Shown here: piece by piece, positions 1 through 5,964 of the stretch
Numbering within the stretch: position 1 is the first letter of the stretch
How the letters are laid out: each line of letters opens with the position of its first letter
Assembly (NCBI GenBank): GCA_023389255.1
Contig: JAEWER010000018.1
Coordinates: 1 to 8,170 of the forward strand
Reading direction: 5' to 3'
DNA length: 8,170 nt
Source: Bacillota bacterium
Lineage (GTDB): Bacteria; Bacillota; Clostridia; Saccharofermentanales; DTU023
Made by a program: the position numbers and the translations under genes
The notes under the pieces: generated by a model
Seen by the model: the letters and a program-made list of their open reading frames with translations, nothing else
Told to the model about the DNA's origin: nothing
The model's database searches: none

Positions 1-469
1 AAGTTCCTGCAACGACAACTCCGTTGAAAACATTCCCTAAGATAAGAGACAGTGTCGGAATAACAATGGCAAAAATTCGGTATGCTTTTGATTTATACAC
101 CCATGAATAGGGAAGCAAGTGTGCTCCAAAGACCATCGCGTATACCATGATCATCTTTTCAGGTACGGCAGCAAACACCCACATAACGATCAATAAGTAC
201 AGCATTTGATTCATTGTGAAAAGGAATGCCAATTGTCCGAGCGCATTCTTTTTATCAAAGAGATCCACTCCAACTTTCTTGCCGATAATCCATGAAATAG
301 GAAGCATCGGCGTTGAGCAACAAAAAACCAAAATATTTTTGGTTTCGATTGATATATTTAAGATGGCAACGATTGTAATCAAAAGCCAGATCACAACAGA
401 AGCCAAAATAAAAGGTAATCCCTTTTTCTGTTTGATGATTAAATCATCTCTCAACTCGTCTAAATTCAT
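1..469 (-). CDS. DUF7010-like integral membrane protein, C-terminus cut by window edge
   Basis: The frame is open from ATG at 469 to the left edge and gives 156 residues without a stop. A strong ribosome site (AAGGAGG, 474-480) lies 4 bases before the ATG and fixes the start. After a charged 16-residue head (MNLDELRDDL, then KQKK) come about five hydrophobic segments, near residues 17-37, 45-63, 78-101, 105-122 and 129-148. I recognise the pattern KQKKGLPFILAS, VFCCS, MNQMLY, VMWVFAAVPEKMIMVYAMVFGAHLLPYSW (split here: VMWVFAAVPEKM / IMVYAMVFGAHLLPYSW) as that of small Bacillota membrane proteins annotated DUF7010, which from memory are about 190 residues long. That would leave roughly 30-40 residues outside the window. 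The function of the family is unknown and no catalytic motif is visible. It lies on the same strand as the methyltransferase gene, 236 bases downstream of it, so co-transcription is possible but not shown. The coding potential is firm; the family name is recalled, not searched. Confidence 0.8.
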   Translation of the reverse strand, partial: MNLDELRDDLIIKQKKGLPFILASVVIWLLITIVAILNISIETKNILVFCCSTPMLPISWIIGKKVGVDLFDKKNALGQLAFLFTMNQMLYLLIVMWVFAAVPEKMIMVYAMVFGAHLLPYSWVYKSKAYRIFAIVIPTLSLILGNVFNGVVVAGT

Positions 470-705
470 ATTTCCTCCTTCTTACATCTCGTTCGTCTAA
501 ATCCCTCTACATTTTCCTAGCTCAAAAGCCCTATTCATCAATCTCACCCACTGAAAAACGTCAAAAGCAAAATCGATGACTCAACCCTCCGATCCTTTCG
601 CTCCGAAAACCTGTTGACCGGTTTCCCTGAACAGTCAAACAGCCTTCGAAGCACAATCTCACCAAAATTAACCCACGCAAAACCCCTAATAAACAAGGCT
701 TTCCG
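470..705. other. Non-coding stretch of distinct composition between rlmD and the DUF7010-like gene
   Basis: No convincing gene is visible. Read on the minus strand the stretch is rich in G and T and poor in A, unlike the AT-balanced genes around it. Because stop codons need A, two minus frames stay open by chance or by descent, including 53 codons in frame with rlmD after its TAG. A TTGACG box (559-564, minus) resembles a -35 element for the DUF7010-like gene, but the sequence 17 bases further on (TTGATG) is a poor -10. A 14-codon ATG frame (538-497, minus) preceded by GGGTGAG could be a leader peptide, weakly supported. A hairpin at 611-642 is listed separately. Confidence 0.5.
611..642 (-). 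terminator. Hairpin downstream of rlmD, weak terminator candidate
   Basis: CTGTTGAC (611-618) pairs with GTCAA plus CAG (634-642) around one bulged A, giving 8 bp with a 15-base loop. On the minus strand the stem is followed by GTTTTC, a short and impure T-run. It lies 64 bases beyond the rlmD stop, where a terminator would be expected, and no better one is visible between 643 and 705. The long loop and weak T-run make this a marginal call. Confidence 0.3.
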
Positions 706-2241
706 CTACCGAACCCGCGTCATCAAACACACCGTCTCCACGTGCATCGTTTGGGGAAAGAGATCTACAGGCTGTACCAACTCTACTTGAAAGCCCTCTG
801 TCAAAATTTTCAAATCGCGAGCTAGGGTAGCGGGGTTGCAGGATACATAGACAAGAATACCTTGGTGAGCTGCTAATAATTGCTTGCAGAGTTGAGGTGT
901 AAGACCTCGACGAGGAGGATCAACGATAACTAATTGATAGCCCTTTAGTGTGGTAGCACTTAAATTTTCGGCTGAAGCAACAGCAAATTTGACTGGTATG
1001 CTGTTTAGGCTAGCATTTTGTTTTGCCAATTCAATCGCTCGAGGATTTAATTCAATTCCTTCAATTGTCAATTCAGTGTCTGTCAAAGATGATAATTGCT
1101 TCAGGTGATTATAAATCTGTAAGGCAAAAGTACCGATACCACAATATAAATCTAGGACTTTGTAGTGTGCAGGACGCTCTCTTTCAAACAAATCACGCAA
1201 ATAATCTTTTACCCATTGGCAAACAGCATTTACTAGTTTTTCTGCAGTTTTACTGTTTACCTGAAAAAAAGAGCTTGCATCTAGTTGGTAGACTATCTCA
1301 CCTAAGTGCTGGCTAATGGTCTTTAGTTGAGTTGCGGGGTAAACCGTATCGCCAGTTTGCACGTAGGCACAAATAGATGGTAGTGGCTTATCGATATTTT
1401 CTGTTGTAACCAATTCTAGTTGGGCGTAATTTACAAAATCACCTACTTTATTGAGCCAAAACTTTACGTTCTCTTTTTTAGGACTATTCAGACAGAGATT
1501 AAACAAAAGTTCTTCTCCTTTTCGCACTCTAACTTGGCTAATTTGCTCCAGTTGGGTTAAAGAGAAGTTGTTTTGTTGAATAAAAGCTAACCACAAGTTT
1601 TTTAATTGTTCTAAAGCTGGTTCAGCCAATAAGCATCTATTTATTTCAACTAAGCTGTGACTTTTATCGTTATAAAATCCTAGAGCGAGGGTGGTAGCAG
1701 AAAGTGAATCAGTAAATTCATCTAGTGATTGCTCATTTAAGGGGAGCTTAGTTTTAAGCTGCGCTTGATACTGAACATTGTTTCTATAGAAAAATTCTTG
1801 TTCGCTGGTAATAATTGGTTGACACACATTTTCTAAACTTAAACCACCAATGCGTTTCAAGGTTTCAAAAACATGTTTTTCTTTCAAAGCCACTTGTGCC
1901 TCATAAGCCAAATGCTGACATGCACAGCCACCGCAAACAGTAAAATGTTTACAGGGAACTTTACGTCTTTTAGGACTAGTCGTTAAGCGAGTGGCCCCTT
2001 TAACTCTATAAATCTTTTGTTTTTTAGTAATTTGACTTCCTAGTAATTCCACGTCTTCACCAGGCAAGGCATCCTCAATGAAAAAAGAACCTTTCAACTC
2101 TGCTACATCTGAGCTTACAGCAATACCTTCACCGTTCTGGCTTAAGTCTCGGACAGTCAATTTTTGGCTTGTCTTAAGCAGAATTTGTGCTTGCTTAAGT
2201 GGCTTAGATTGATCTCTGTTTTTGGGTTTAGAATTGCGCAT
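706..2241 (-). CDS. rlmD: 23S rRNA (uracil-5-)-methyltransferase, TrmA/RumA family, iron-sulfur type
   Basis: This cytosolic enzyme uses S-adenosylmethionine to methylate C5 of a uridine in 23S rRNA. The 511 residues match the usual length. Domains in order: a basic tail (1-25); a TRAM RNA-binding domain (about 26-86, with LTVRDLSQNGEGIA); a [4Fe-4S] set C97-x5-C103-x2-C106 plus C203; a central RNA-binding region; and a Rossmann methyltransferase domain. The SAM loop is DLYCGIGTF (364-372), followed by DPPRRG (441-446), the nucleophile C468 in SCNP and the base E501 in HVETV. Cys set, nucleophile and base are all intact, so the enzyme should be active. In Gram-positive bacteria one such enzyme (RlmCD) can modify both U747 and U1939 (E. 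coli numbering), so the site cannot be assigned from sequence; the symbol denotes the family. The only early Met is M1. No Shine-Dalgarno sequence precedes it, while a TATATT box lies 6 bases upstream, which fits a leaderless mRNA. Confidence 0.93.
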   Translation of the reverse strand: MRNSKPKNRDQSKPLKQAQILLKTSQKLTVRDLSQNGEGIAVSSDVAELKGSFFIEDALPGEDVELLGSQITKKQKIYRVKGATRLTTSPKRRKVPCKHFTVCGGCACQHLAYEAQVALKEKHVFETLKRIGGLSLENVCQPIITSEQEFFYRNNVQYQAQLKTKLPLNEQSLDEFTDSLSATTLALGFYNDKSHSLVEINRCLLAEPALEQLKNLWLAFIQQNNFSLTQLEQISQVRVRKGEELLFNLCLNSPKKENVKFWLNKVGDFVNYAQLELVTTENIDKPLPSICAYVQTGDTVYPATQLKTISQHLGEIVYQLDASSFFQVNSKTAEKLVNAVCQWVKDYLRDLFERERPAHYKVLDLYCGIGTFALQIYNHLKQLSSLTDTELTIEGIELNPRAIELAKQNASLNSIPVKFAVASAENLSATTLKGYQLVIVDPPRRGLTPQLCKQLLAAHQGILVYVSCNPATLARDLKILTEGFQVELVQPVDLFPQTMHVETVCLMTRVR

Positions 2242-2247
2242 ACAAAC

Positions 2248-2276
2248 AATATACGCAGGAGTTTTAGTAAATACTA
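2248..2276 (-). promoter_or_regulatory. Candidate promoter for a leaderless rlmD mRNA
   Basis: On the minus strand TATATT (2253-2248) ends 6 bases before the rlmD ATG, so transcription would begin at or next to the start codon. The hexamer 17 bases upstream, TAGTAT (2276-2271), is a poor -35 match. No AGGAGG-like site occurs in 2242-2280 (minus), which agrees with leaderless initiation. Only the -10 match and the lack of a ribosome site support the call. Confidence 0.4.
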
Positions 2277-2278
2277 GC

Positions 2279-2310
2279 GAAAAAAGAGGAAAGCCCCAAA
2301 CGGGGCTTTC
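2279..2310 (-). terminator. Intrinsic terminator, minus strand, just upstream of rlmD
   Basis: GAAAGCCCC (2289-2297) and GGGGCTTTC (2302-2310) form a perfect 9-bp stem with a 4-base loop. Read on the minus strand it is followed by CTC and six T's (2285-2280), the normal layout of an intrinsic terminator. Read on the plus strand it is followed by AAGAGG, so it works only for minus transcription. No protein gene lies upstream of it on that strand, so it either ends a small RNA or attenuates a longer rlmD transcript. Confidence 0.7.
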
Positions 2311-2409
2311 AAGAGGAGACGTATGAAGAGGTGTTGTATGTATGGGTAGCTCTTAGCTACAACTAAATATTACGTGTCCTGCTTATTTGAGTTGTGAAAC
2401 TCAGAGCAA
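2289..2409 (-). ncRNA. Candidate structured small RNA or attenuating leader upstream of rlmD
   Basis: Three stems lie in a row and end in the minus-strand terminator. First in minus-strand order, TGAGTT/AACTCA closes a 4-base loop (2388-2403), with AGCA/TGCT adding an outer helix (2379-2408). Second, GGACACGTA pairs with TACGTCTCC (2371-2379 with 2315-2323, one mismatch in nine). It encloses GTAGCT/AGCTAC with a 3-base loop (2346-2360). Third is the terminator (2289-2310). I find no clear promoter for it at 2410-2508 and recognise no known class: there is no T-box motif and no riboswitch core I know. On the plus strand the first loop reads GTGA, a GNRA tetraloop, so plus-strand function is not excluded. 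Stem positions are seen; the RNA itself is inferred. Confidence 0.4.
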
Positions 2410-2446
2410 GACATTTTGAACAATTGTGACGCAATGCGTACTAAGT

Positions 2447-2476
2447 TTTACAAGGATTAGCTAAAAAAGATATAAC
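2447..2476 (+). promoter_or_regulatory. Promoter of the 216-residue protein gene
   Basis: TTTACA (2447-2452) matches five of six -35 bases. TATAAC (2471-2476) matches five of six -10 bases, with an 18-base spacer. Transcription would begin near 2483, giving a leader of about 26 bases with AGGAGA (2498-2503) 5 bases before the ATG. Confidence 0.6.
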
Positions 2477-2508
2477 CTACGTATCAAGCACAAAATCAGG
2501 AGAACGAC

Positions 2509-3159
2509 ATGGAAATAATTCGATTACCTATTGTAGAAGGAAATACACCCGAACTACTAAATGGAACAGCGCGTTATGCCTACGCTTTAAGTGATTTTGT
2601 GGATGCATGGGACTTAAAAGATTGGCAAGAAAACGGGGGATATAAAGGAGCTGTTCTTTATCTATACGACTTATATGAGAATAAAGTTTATGTTCCTTTC
2701 GAGCAGAGAAGAAATACCACTTATCAACGTCCCTTGTTTTATGCTGGTATGATTTACTTTTTACAAATCGATTATGATAGCCAAAAAGTTAACTTGTATA
2801 AGTGGTCGCCGAGTGTCGAGTTAGAATTAGTTACTTGCTTATCAATTGATGAAGTTAATCTTTATAACATTGGTCTAGTAGGAGAAAAAGTTCATATTAT
2901 CAGTCATGATGAAAGCTTTGTCTGTTATTACCCAGAACATTTCACAATAAAATTAGAGGATAATGAAGTTGTTGTATGCATAGATGGAGACAAGATATTT
3001 ATTTGTGCTTGGATAGAAGCGGGGATTGAAGACGACAAGATAACTAACGAATATTCTTACTACGAAAAAATACTTATTAAAGATAAGACAGGTAATTTGA
3101 TCTCTGAAGAAGTAGGAGCTCTTACTCAATTTCCCGATGGAAAATGGAGAATAACATAA
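2509..3159 (+). CDS. Uncharacterised acidic 216-residue protein
   Basis: The start is fixed by AGGAGA at 2498-2503 and a promoter just upstream; TAA at 3157-3159 is followed by a strong terminator, so this is a single-gene unit. There is no signal peptide and no membrane segment, so it should be cytosolic. The protein is acidic and rich in aromatic residues, with short alternating hydrophobic strands (VLYLYDLYENKVYVPF, 49-64; LFYAGMIYFLQIDY, 76-89; VNLYKWSP, 94-101; IFICAWIE, 163-170) that suggest a mostly beta fold. The pattern ENKVY-PF, YFLQ, LSIDEVNLYN, CYYPE and D-DK resembles an uncharacterised protein I recall in several Bacillota, with no assigned role. No catalytic motif is visible. 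The neighbours give no functional hint, since one side is divergent and the other separated by a terminator. It is certainly coding; function unknown. Confidence 0.85.
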   Translation: MEIIRLPIVEGNTPELLNGTARYAYALSDFVDAWDLKDWQENGGYKGAVLYLYDLYENKVYVPFEQRRNTTYQRPLFYAGMIYFLQIDYDSQKVNLYKWSPSVELELVTCLSIDEVNLYNIGLVGEKVHIISHDESFVCYYPEHFTIKLEDNEVVVCIDGDKIFICAWIEAGIEDDKITNEYSYYEKILIKDKTGNLISEEVGALTQFPDGKWRIT

Positions 3160-3190
3160 ATTCAGCAAATCTGGTTGAAAGCAAACTATA

Positions 3191-3223
3191 AGGCGATAGT
3201 GAAGTAACTATCGCCTTTTTATT
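3191..3223 (+). terminator. Intrinsic terminator of the 216-residue protein gene
   Basis: AGGCGATAGT (3191-3200) pairs perfectly with ACTATCGCCT (3207-3216) around a 6-base loop, followed by TTTTTATT. It begins 31 bases after the stop codon and separates this gene from the transporter operon. Confidence 0.9.
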
Positions 3224-3311
3224 GGTGTTTACCCTTAGCCATAGTTCCCTAAGTTTGCCACTGATCTAGGGCTGATTGTAGAAAAAGAATAAATATAATT
3301 GGATCATTTTA

Positions 3312-3341
3312 TTGTTTAGGTTCATAGCGCAGGTATATAAT
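3312..3341 (+). promoter_or_regulatory. Promoter of the transporter-PLC operon
   Basis: A perfect TATAAT (3336-3341) lies 18 bases after TTGTTT (3312-3317), which keeps the TTG of the -35 consensus. Transcription would start near 3348, giving a leader of about 70 bases. The weak -35 leaves room for an activator, but no binding site upstream can be named. Confidence 0.55.
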
Positions 3342-3360
3342 TAGCTGAATTTAACAAAAG

Positions 3361-3405
3361 TCGCCATCGATAATGCTTGACTATTGTGAAACATGTAGAT
3401 GGCGA
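3361..3405 (+). promoter_or_regulatory. 8-bp inverted repeat in the operon leader, next to the ribosome site
   Basis: TCGCCATC (3361-3368) and GATGGCGA (3398-3405) are perfect inverted copies 29 bases apart. The right arm ends two bases before AAGGAG (3408-3413), the ribosome site of the transporter. In RNA the arms would close a large hairpin beside the ribosome site; in DNA they could be two half-sites of an operator just downstream of the start point. The arms are seen; a regulatory role is inferred. Confidence 0.5.
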
Positions 3406-3418
3406 TTAAGGAGTTAGT

Positions 3419-4807
3419 ATGCATAAGTGGTTAAAACAGTTTGGATTTACTCCCGCATCATTATTTACAATTGCACTGATCACAGCTAATGCTCAATTGA
3501 TCTATGCTTTCTGGGATATCCGCAATACTTTACCCAAAGATTTTCCTGCCGCTATGGGTGTTACTGATGCCCAAGCTGGACAGCTTTATTCGATGCAAGG
3601 ACTGGTAATTTTACTAGGAACAATTGCACTTGGATGGGTTGGCGATCGTTTCTCTATTAGATCGATCATGATGATAGCTACATTAGGTGTAGGCGGTATA
3701 TCCGCTTTCATTACTTTTAGTAGCCCCCATTTGAGCATGTCGGTACTCTTAATTTGTTTCTTGTCCATGCTCTTATTCAGTGAAGTGTTATTCAAACCTG
3801 CTAATTTCAAAGCTCTGCGTGTTTCGACCACAGAAGATCACCAAGCTTCAGCTTTTGGTCTCTTTGAGTTTGGTCGTGGTTTACTCGCTTTCTTAATTTC
3901 ATTGCTTTGGACAGCAATGTTGGCCATGGGAGCTTCAGCTCGAACCATTATGGTGACAGCCACTGTCATTATTTTTGTTGCTGGTTTCGCTGTCTTTTTC
4001 GCTGTTCCTAAGGGACAAAAAGTTGGTGATGACGATGAAGAAGAGTCGGCTTCTAACACTATGGAAGCTCTTAAGGGTGTCGGCCATGTCGCCAAAATGC
4101 CTATAGTATGGATTGCAGGTATCAACTGTTTCTGTATTTATGGAACTTTCGTAGCTGTCGGCACTTACTTCGCTCGCTATCTGCAAGCAGGTTATGCAGC
4201 ACAGGCAACTTTTGCAGCTGTTTTCGCCACGGTGGTAATAGCTCTACGTATGTTGCCTCTGGTATCGACAGTATTAGTTGAAAAAGTATTCAAGACTACC
4301 GCTCATTTCATGAGATTGTTCGAAATAATACTCGCCTTGATCATGCTCTTGATCGGCTGTATTTTCTACACTAACAATCCCTTACCGCAAGAATTTGCAC
4401 CAGGTAATGTACCATCAACTGATCAATTCATCTCTAATGGGATGCTGTGGTGCCTAATCGGTTTGATGATAGTAGCTGCTGCTTGTACCTTTATGGTGCG
4501 TGGTGTCTACTATGCTCCCATCGGTGAGTTCGGTGTGCCGAAGAAACACTCCTCGGCAGCGATGTCTTTTGCTATCACCATAGGTTATATCCCAGCTTTG
4601 CTCGCACCCATTGTACTTGGTGGCTTGATCGTACCAGATCAAAAAGATGTAACAGGTCAAGTGGTTATGAATGTGATGACCAACACCAAAAGTTTGAGCT
4701 ACGCTTTCTTCGGTCTCGCCGTCTTAGTAGGTGTTGCGGCGGTGATGTCTCATATCTTGATCAAGATGAAAGAGCATCGAGATGCTCAAACTAAAGCTAA
4801 CGCATAG
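3419..4807 (+). CDS. Major facilitator superfamily (MFS) transporter, 12 membrane segments
   Basis: The 462-residue length and twelve hydrophobic segments in two bundles of six fit the MFS. Segments lie near residues 12-32, 53-73, 84-101, 105-125, 145-169, 175-196, 229-252, 262-285, 298-317, 340-360, 378-403 and 426-448. The loop between segments 2 and 3 (GWVGDRFSIRSIM, 72-84) is the MFS signature motif A. The central cytoplasmic loop (197-227) carries a marked acidic patch, DDDEEE. Charged or polar residues in helices that could line a substrate path include R35, E122, K126 and R277, but none identifies the substrate. The sequence loosely recalls the sugar- and organic-anion-type MFS proteins found in Clostridia; no subfamily can be assigned by eye. 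AAGGAG lies 5 bases before the ATG. It is the first gene of an operon with the PLC gene 18 bases downstream, so the cargo may be that enzyme's substrate or product. Fold certain, substrate unknown. Confidence 0.92.
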   Translation: MHKWLKQFGFTPASLFTIALITANAQLIYAFWDIRNTLPKDFPAAMGVTDAQAGQLYSMQGLVILLGTIALGWVGDRFSIRSIMMIATLGVGGISAFITFSSPHLSMSVLLICFLSMLLFSEVLFKPANFKALRVSTTEDHQASAFGLFEFGRGLLAFLISLLWTAMLAMGASARTIMVTATVIIFVAGFAVFFAVPKGQKVGDDDEEESASNTMEALKGVGHVAKMPIVWIAGINCFCIYGTFVAVGTYFARYLQAGYAAQATFAAVFATVVIALRMLPLVSTVLVEKVFKTTAHFMRLFEIILALIMLLIGCIFYTNNPLPQEFAPGNVPSTDQFISNGMLWCLIGLMIVAAACTFMVRGVYYAPIGEFGVPKKHSSAAMSFAITIGYIPALLAPIVLGGLIVPDQKDVTGQVVMNVMTNTKSLSYAFFGLAVLVGVAAVMSHILIKMKEHRDAQTKANA

Positions 4808-4825
4808 CGAGGAAGGTGAGAGGCA

Positions 4826-5644
4826 ATGACTACTATCAATCTTAAAAATTGGATGTCGCAAGTTTCGGACGAAAAAACCATAGATCAATTGCTGATACCA
4901 GGTACACACGACACGATGACTGGTCCTTGCGATCTGAAGTATTATAAAACACAGAATCTTTCTTTAGCTGAGCAACTGGAAGTAGGTGTACGCTTCCTCG
5001 ATTTGCGTATTCGCAGATCATTGATGGCAGCTCATCGTGAGTGGTTGAGCGATGCTTCAGTTACAGATATTTTTGGCTGTATTAAACAGTTTTTACAAGA
5101 AAATTCCACAGAAGTAATGATATTGCGTGTCCAAAACGCCAATGAAAAGAAAGACGATTTCCCAGAATATGGTGAAGCAATAAAGGAAGCTCTCGCCCCC
5201 TATTTTGATTTCTTTTACCTGCCTAATGAAGAAAAAGCTTGGCCTAAGTTAGGACAGTGCAGAGGCAAGGCGATAGTCTTTGAATGTGCTCCGCCTGAAC
5301 TCAAGGTCAACTACCGCCAAGGTAAACAATGGGCATTTAATTGGCATGGTAATGATGCAGTTGTTATTCAAGATTTATGGGATGGACCTTCAGTTACAGA
5401 TAAATTGTCTGCCATTGAAAAGAATTTAGCTGATTCGCTCAAGGCAGATGGCAAGCTGTATCTGAATCATATCAGTGCTACCAATGGTGAAATTGGCAAC
5501 CCAGACGGCTACGCTGAAAAAATAAACCCAGCAGTACAAGAAAAATTTGCTGAGTTGAAGAGCAGTGAATACCGTGGTGTACAAATATATGATTTTGTTG
5601 ACGATAAACTTAGCAAAGTAGTTATCAAAGTTAATTTTTTATAG
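4826..5644 (+). CDS. Phosphatidylinositol-specific phospholipase C X-domain protein, no signal peptide
   Basis: The 272-residue protein aligns by eye with bacterial PI-PLCs such as that of Bacillus cereus. IPGTHDTMT (24-32) carries the catalytic His28 and Asp29, and FLDLRIR (57-63) carries the phosphate-binding Arg61. His70 in MAAHREW stands where the second catalytic His is found. LYLNHISATNG (211-221) is a conserved core strand, and VQIYDFVDD (252-260) supplies the late Asp256. Bacterial PI-PLCs cut by intramolecular transfer to a cyclic phosphate, then slow hydrolysis, so that chemistry is expected here. The family is normally secreted. This one begins MTTINLKNWM with no hydrophobic stretch, and an in-frame TGA at 4817-4819 rules out a longer start, so it is probably cytosolic. 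Its ribosome site (GGAAGGTGAG, 4811-4820) sits in the 18-base gap after the MFS stop, so the two genes are co-transcribed. The true substrate is unknown; a soluble glycerophosphodiester or imported headgroup is a guess. Confidence 0.88.
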   Translation: MTTINLKNWMSQVSDEKTIDQLLIPGTHDTMTGPCDLKYYKTQNLSLAEQLEVGVRFLDLRIRRSLMAAHREWLSDASVTDIFGCIKQFLQENSTEVMILRVQNANEKKDDFPEYGEAIKEALAPYFDFFYLPNEEKAWPKLGQCRGKAIVFECAPPELKVNYRQGKQWAFNWHGNDAVVIQDLWDGPSVTDKLSAIEKNLADSLKADGKLYLNHISATNGEIGNPDGYAEKINPAVQEKFAELKSSEYRGVQIYDFVDDKLSKVVIKVNFL

Positions 5645-5964
5645 TCTTATATAGCTTTTTATCAAAGATTCAATAGCATCCCGACCAGTTAAGGTCGGGA
5701 TAGCTATTGGTCAAGTGACTTGTTTGTAGGCATTTTGGTCTAGTTTTTTTAAGAATTGGAAAGTGATCTGTCTTTTTTTGTGCTAAACAATCTAATTGAT
5801 CGCACCTTTTCATTTGCATCTTGCTATGTTTTGAACTATTAATTTCACTTACTTTGTACAAGAGTTTATTTTTTTTTACATTGCTGATATTTTTATAGCA
5901 ACTGGATTAAACCTACTTTAGATAAAGAGTGCATGAATCGTTGATATGAAGGGAGTTATTCAGC
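5645..5964. other. Intergenic stretch before the surface-protein gene
   Basis: This stretch holds a strong hairpin (5671-5709, listed separately), a run of seven T's (5744-5750) and two more T-rich runs (5773-5779, 5868-5877). I see no credible gene: the only open frame, on the minus strand at 5861-5670, has biased composition and no ribosome site. A promoter for the downstream gene should lie between 5870 and 5950. TTTACA (5875-5880) is a fair -35, but no -10 sits at the right distance, so I do not call one. Confidence 0.6.
5671..5709 (+). terminator. 16-bp hairpin after the transporter-PLC operon, no U-tract
   Basis: CAATAGC and ATCCCGACC (5671-5686) pair with GGTCGGGAT and GCTATTG (5693-5709), with one bulged A at 5702 and a 6-base loop. 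It starts 26 bases after the PLC stop. Position and stability suggest transcript termination or protection of the mRNA end, but no T-run follows on either strand; the nearest on the plus strand is 34 bases further on (5744-5750). It may therefore be a Rho-assisted terminator, an end-stabilising stem or a small repeat. Confidence 0.5.

Noticed and set aside
216..500. Plus-strand open frame of 94 codons
   Set aside because: It lies opposite the DUF7010-like membrane-protein gene, has no ribosome site and is explained as that gene's antisense shadow.
1023..1316. Plus-strand open frame of 97 codons inside rlmD
   Set aside because: It is antisense to a well-conserved methyltransferase domain and has no ribosome site or recognisable product.
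2281..2310. GAAAGCCCC hairpin as a plus-strand terminator or plus-strand leader element
   Set aside because: The T-run lies only on the minus side; on the plus strand the stem is followed by AAGAGG.
2281..2508. Known riboswitch, T-box, 6S RNA or tmRNA in the divergent region
   Set aside because: No T-box motif, no familiar riboswitch core and no long bulged rod as in 6S RNA could be found by eye; only the generic stems are reported.
3377..3402. TTGACT at 3377-3382 as the -35 of a second promoter for the transporter
   Set aside because: The only -10-like hexamer nearby (TAGATG) is just 13 bases away, too close for a normal promoter.
3586..4909. Several minus-strand open frames across the MFS gene
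   Set aside because: All are shadows of an unmistakable transporter gene; their compositions are not protein-like and no start signals are present.
5670..5861. Minus-strand 63-codon frame in the intergenic stretch
   Set aside because: It runs through the 16-bp hairpin, has no ribosome site and its product has no recognisable fold or motif.
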